The notes beneath the pieces are model-generated. The model searched no databases, had not been told where the DNA came from, and saw only the letters and a list, made by a program, of their open reading frames with translations. A stretch of DNA of 64,000 nt from NCBI GenBank assembly GCA_963664045.2, contig CAXXGT010000007.1, forward strand, positions 62,001 through 126,000. The letters are read 5' to 3'. The position numbers and the translations under genes are program-made. Below, piece by piece: positions 61,206-64,000 of this stretch. Origin of the DNA: JAPPHA01 sp963664045. Lineage in GTDB: Bacteria; Pseudomonadota; Alphaproteobacteria; Rhodobacterales; Rhodobacteraceae. The first letter of the stretch is position 1; every line of letters starts with the position of its first letter.

Positions 61206-62062
61206 AACTGACCGTAGACGCGAACATCGTTGTCAAATGGTTTGTTTCCGAGACGCTGTCGGATGAGGCGCGCCTGTTGCTCGCACGGCGCATCCATTTG
61301 AATGCGCCCGATCTGGTGGTTTCGGAGTATGCGAACGTCATCTGGAAGAAAGCCCGAAGAAATGAGATCTCCGATGCGGAGCCCTACCTGGGGGAAATTC
61401 CTGATCTACCTGAAGTCATTTCACTCTTCCCTGATCGGGACCTCGTCATGCGCGCCTCACAATTCGCCACCGACATCGATCATCCGATCTACGACTGCCT
61501 GTACCTCGCATGTGCAGAAGCCACTGGCTCGGACCTGGTCACGGCTGACAATCGTCTCGCCAACAAATGGGCCCGGGAGGAGCGCCCGCAATTTCAGGTC
61601 TTGTTTCTGGGAGATCCTGGTGTCCGACAGTGCATCGCTGCGGCGGCGTTTGCACCGGTGATTGAACACCACCAGATCGAAGAACTGGCCGATGCGTTCG
61701 ATGTCCTTGTGAAGACCGAAAAACATGTCCTCGACAAGTTGTTCGCCGGTACGCAAGGACCACGCATCATCACCGGTAAGAACCGAGATCCCATTCTCAA
61801 TTCACTGTCGTACCGGCGCGTGATCGACGCGATTCGCGAACTGTCCGAAGACGAGTATATTGATCTTCTTGCGCTGGGTTGGTTGGGTGAGGGCCTCTTT
61901 TCTGACTGGCCGCGAAGTGTTGCACATGCTGAGGACATAGCTTTGACTAATGGTTTCGACCCAAACTACGTTGCCGGTTACGGCCACAGCTGGCGCAACG
62001 GTTTCATGCGCATGGTTGAAGACCGTCAGAGAAAGGAAAACGCTTCACACCAGTCATGTTGA
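61202..62062 (+). CDS. vapC: VapC PIN-domain toxin fused to a DUF3775-like domain
   Basis: The 286-residue protein has a PIN domain with the acidic residues of a VapC ribonuclease: LTVDANIVVKW, an early Glu in VVSEYANVIWK, and ATDIDHPIYDCLYLACAE and LVTADNRLANK (residues 1-135). The second part (about 140-286) contains YRRVIDAIRELSEDEYIDLL, ALGWLGEGLF and YVAGYGHSWRNGFM, which resembles DUF3775. VapC toxins normally end near residue 135, so this is twice the usual length and probably a gene fusion. The TTG start overlaps the antitoxin stop. Confidence 0.85.
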   Translation: MKLTVDANIVVKWFVSETLSDEARLLLARRIHLNAPDLVVSEYANVIWKKARRNEISDAEPYLGEIPDLPEVISLFPDRDLVMRASQFATDIDHPIYDCLYLACAEATGSDLVTADNRLANKWAREERPQFQVLFLGDPGVRQCIAAAAFAPVIEHHQIEELADAFDVLVKTEKHVLDKLFAGTQGPRIITGKNRDPILNSLSYRRVIDAIRELSEDEYIDLLALGWLGEGLFSDWPRSVAHAEDIALTNGFDPNYVAGYGHSWRNGFMRMVEDRQRKENASHQSC

Positions 62063-62356
62063 TGGCCGTGCTGTTGGGTGTGGTATGGCCAGACCTCTGG
62101 TCGATTTCGCAGAGAATCGCTGCCAGCGGCTCCGCAGATACAGGCCGAGACAAACCGAAGTTGTCGCGACCGTCGTGGCCGTAAAGCTGACTTCTGAACC
62201 ATGAGAAGCGTGGACGCCAATCGCTTAATATCCCGTGCCTGTCAGGAAATCGCTCACGCGAAGAGGAGCATCAGGCATGAACAGGTTTTCATCTGGTCGT
62301 AAACCGCGCGTGCGCTGATCCGACCGGGTTGCCAAAATACGGAATGCAGAACGCAC

Positions 62357-64000
62357 ATGACCGTCCGAAGAACGGAAATTGAAACAGCGCTAAATGAGCT
62401 CATCTCTAACGAGGAGGGGATGCGTTTTCAGGGACTGGCAGTGGCTCTTGGCAAACAACGCTGGCCTGAACTCATCGCATGCCAACGCAAAAAGGATTTC
62501 GGCCTTGATGCGCACGCACCAGCAAGTCAGACGCCCGAGAGGATCGGCAAGGGTCTCGCCGCGTCGATAACACCAACGCTGAAGAAGGTTTCCGAAGACA
62601 CAGAGACGGCAAAGAAAAACTATCCTGATCTAAGGATGCTTCTATTCGTGACACCCAACAAAGTGGGCAACTCCATACGTAAACTCTGGGAACAGGAAAT
62701 ATGGGATAGTCACAATCTCGAACTTCTTCTCATCGAGCGTGAAGACATTATCATAGAGTTGATGATGCCGAAGAACGCCTCGCTCTGCGTCAGCTTCCTA
62801 TACCTCGACATCGAGGCCGAGCCGGAAGTCGTAGACCTCACCGACAGAACTAGGCGAGCGGCTGATGCCGTCTCTGAGTCCTGGGCGGCGAAAACTAAAG
62901 GACATCCTCTCATCAATCTCTCTGCGGAGCGACATGATCAGCATGGAGCAGAGCATGCGGAGGTGTTCTCGCTCGATCAAATCGATGAGGCGCTGTCGCA
63001 TGCCGGCCGCATCGTTTTGGAAGGACCTGCCGGTCGCGGAAAGACCACAACACTGATACAGCTTGCACAGCGCCCACGCACCACGGGTATACCTTTCTTG
63101 GTCCAACTTCCGTCGTGGACGGCATCGCGTCAAAAAATACTTGACTACATTGCAGGTATGCCGGCGTTCCTGGCTGAGGGTCTTACGTCTGCTCACCTTG
63201 CTCGGGTGCATCAGACAGAACCATTTCTATTCCTGTTTAATGGCTGGAATGAAATTGCGGAGTCGAGTTCTGCGCAGGCGGACGATGCGCTAAGGGAACT
63301 TGAGCGTGACTTACCGAGCGCGGGCATCATCGTCGCAACCCGTACGCACCACTTGACGCCACCGTTGCCCGGCGCACTTCGGTTGAGATTGTTGCGCCCT
63401 GGGCGCGGACAGCGGGCAGACTACTTGGCGGCTCGCCTTGGTGGAAGGAGCGCAGAACTCTGTACTCGCATCGTTACCGACTCGTCGCTCGATGAGTTGA
63501 CCCGCACGCCGTTCATCCTCTCGGAAATCGCTTCGTTGTTTGAAGCCGACGCTGAAATCCCCTCCACAAAGATTGGCGTTCTCGCCCAGGTTATACATTT
63601 GCATGAACGACGAGACGAACACAGAAACTTGTTAAATGCGCCACCGATCTCCGGACACCAAACGGACTACTTGAAAGCCCTCGCAACAGACATGACCAGC
63701 CGAGGTGCGGTGGCAATATCCCAAGCCGATGCAAGCGAGGTAGTTGCAACCATCACAGGAAATCTCGTGAACCTTGGGCAGATCGAGCCGTCAGGAGCAC
63801 CGACGATCCTCGCGATTCTCACGGCACACCACCTTCTTGAGCGCGTTGACTATCCGGAAACGGTGTTTCAGTTCGAGCATCAGCAATTCCAGGAGTATTA
63901 CGCAGCACTCGATGTCCGTGCCAGGCTTTTCGACCTGAGCGACAATGATCAGGACGCAACCAGCCGCTTCACTGCCGACTACGTGAATGTGCCTGCCTGG
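62357..64000 (+). CDS. NACHT-type STAND NTPase with nuclease-like N-terminus, partial at window edge
   Basis: The frame is open from ATG 62357 to the window end (548 codons, no stop). Residues 20-100 (FQGLAVALGKQRWPELIACQ, KKDFGLDAHA, GKGLAASITPTLKKVSEDTE, LLFVTPNKV) resemble restriction-endonuclease-like domains fused to immune NTPases. A NACHT-type ATPase follows, with P-loop LEGPAGRGKTTT (221-232) and Walker B FLFLFNGWNEI (290-300). FQFEHQQFQEYYAALDVRAR marks the end of the NTPase module. C-terminal sensor repeats would lie beyond 64000. Such proteins (Avs and bacterial NLR-like families) sense phage proteins and then activate a nuclease. Confidence 0.78.
   Translation, partial: MTVRRTEIETALNELISNEEGMRFQGLAVALGKQRWPELIACQRKKDFGLDAHAPASQTPERIGKGLAASITPTLKKVSEDTETAKKNYPDLRMLLFVTPNKVGNSIRKLWEQEIWDSHNLELLLIEREDIIIELMMPKNASLCVSFLYLDIEAEPEVVDLTDRTRRAADAVSESWAAKTKGHPLINLSAERHDQHGAEHAEVFSLDQIDEALSHAGRIVLEGPAGRGKTTTLIQLAQRPRTTGIPFLVQLPSWTASRQKILDYIAGMPAFLAEGLTSAHLARVHQTEPFLFLFNGWNEIAESSSAQADDALRELERDLPSAGIIVATRTHHLTPPLPGALRLRLLRPGRGQRADYLAARLGGRSAELCTRIVTDSSLDELTRTPFILSEIASLFEADAEIPSTKIGVLAQVIHLHERRDEHRNLLNAPPISGHQTDYLKALATDMTSRGAVAISQADASEVVATITGNLVNLGQIEPSGAPTILAILTAHHLLERVDYPETVFQFEHQQFQEYYAALDVRARLFDLSDNDQDATSRFTADYVNVPAW

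Noticed and set aside
62026..62220. 64-codon minus-strand frame after vapC
   Set aside because: No motif; faint transposase-like impression could not be supported.
1..64000. CRISPR arrays, rRNA and tRNA genes
   Set aside because: Looked for regular short repeats with spacers, and conserved RNA signatures; none were seen.

Overview
The window looks like accessory DNA from a GC-rich proteobacterium, most likely an alphaproteobacterium. The evidence is strong G/C third-position bias, many GTG/TTG starts, a Ti/RK2-like Trb transfer system with TraF and TraB, and a LacI/CUT1 transporter cluster of the Rhodobacterales/Rhizobiales kind. I saw no rRNA, tRNA, CRISPR array or housekeeping gene. Species-level placement is not possible from sequence alone.

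Layout. (1) 1-3.6 kb: a frameshifted ankyrin-repeat gene running off the left edge, a HAD hydrolase fragment, a mobile mystery protein A/B (HTH + Fic) pair, and an orphan HTH antitoxin with only the tail of its toxin. (2) 3.8-17.2 kb: a 12 kb defence island between two 665-bp imperfect direct repeats (4000-4664 and 16544-17208). Each repeat holds the end of a SEC-C gene and nearly all of a traF peptidase gene. The island carries a GHKL/MORC-type ATPase, a Z1-domain NTPase, a PD-(D/E)XK protein (PF14390), an AIPR protein, a cytosine-C5 methyltransferase, a Vsr endonuclease, a SIR2-like protein, a GIY-YIG-like protein and an integrase relic. (3) 16.8-31.7 kb: a conjugation locus. Trb-type mating-pair genes are in two divergent operons, mixed with PilN-like secretin, LysM/TcpQ-like and PilO-like genes from type IVb pilus systems. 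(4) 31.7-33.0 kb: decayed genes (small conserved protein, thermonuclease, Eco57I-like adenine methylase). (5) 33.5-38.2 kb: an intact YhaO/YhaN-like nuclease and SMC-like ATPase pair. (6) 38.4-42.9 kb: broken HicB, a TbpB-like lipoprotein, an EF-hand protein, and a receiver-domain fragment joined to an IS66-type transposase fragment.

(7) 43.0-55.1 kb: a compact metabolic cluster in good condition. A minus-strand operon encodes a membrane di-iron hydroxylase (sterol desaturase superfamily), a ferredoxin reductase and a 2-hydroxyacid dehydrogenase. GntR and LacI regulators and a short-chain dehydrogenase sit in the middle. A plus-strand operon encodes a CUT1-type ABC importer, a cytochrome b561, a divergent ketopantoate-hydroxymethyltransferase-like enzyme and a Rieske ferredoxin. 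Together they read as uptake plus oxygenase-initiated breakdown of an unknown substrate.

(8) 55.4-64 kb: a second toxin/defence zone. It starts with a serine-recombinase relic and a DUF433 antitoxin with a frameshifted toxin. It continues with a Phd antitoxin, a PemK/MazF-like toxin and a large unrecognised zinc-ribbon/nuclease-like protein that look like one operon. A VapB/VapC pair follows, whose toxin is fused to a DUF3775-like domain. Last is a NACHT-type NTPase with a restriction-endonuclease-like N-terminus that runs off the right edge.

The best candidates for something new are the MORC-Z1-PF14390-AIPR-Dcm-Vsr island and its repeat-flanked setting, the Phd-MazF-large-nuclease operon at 57.6-60.8 kb, and the oxygenase/ABC cluster at 43-55 kb.
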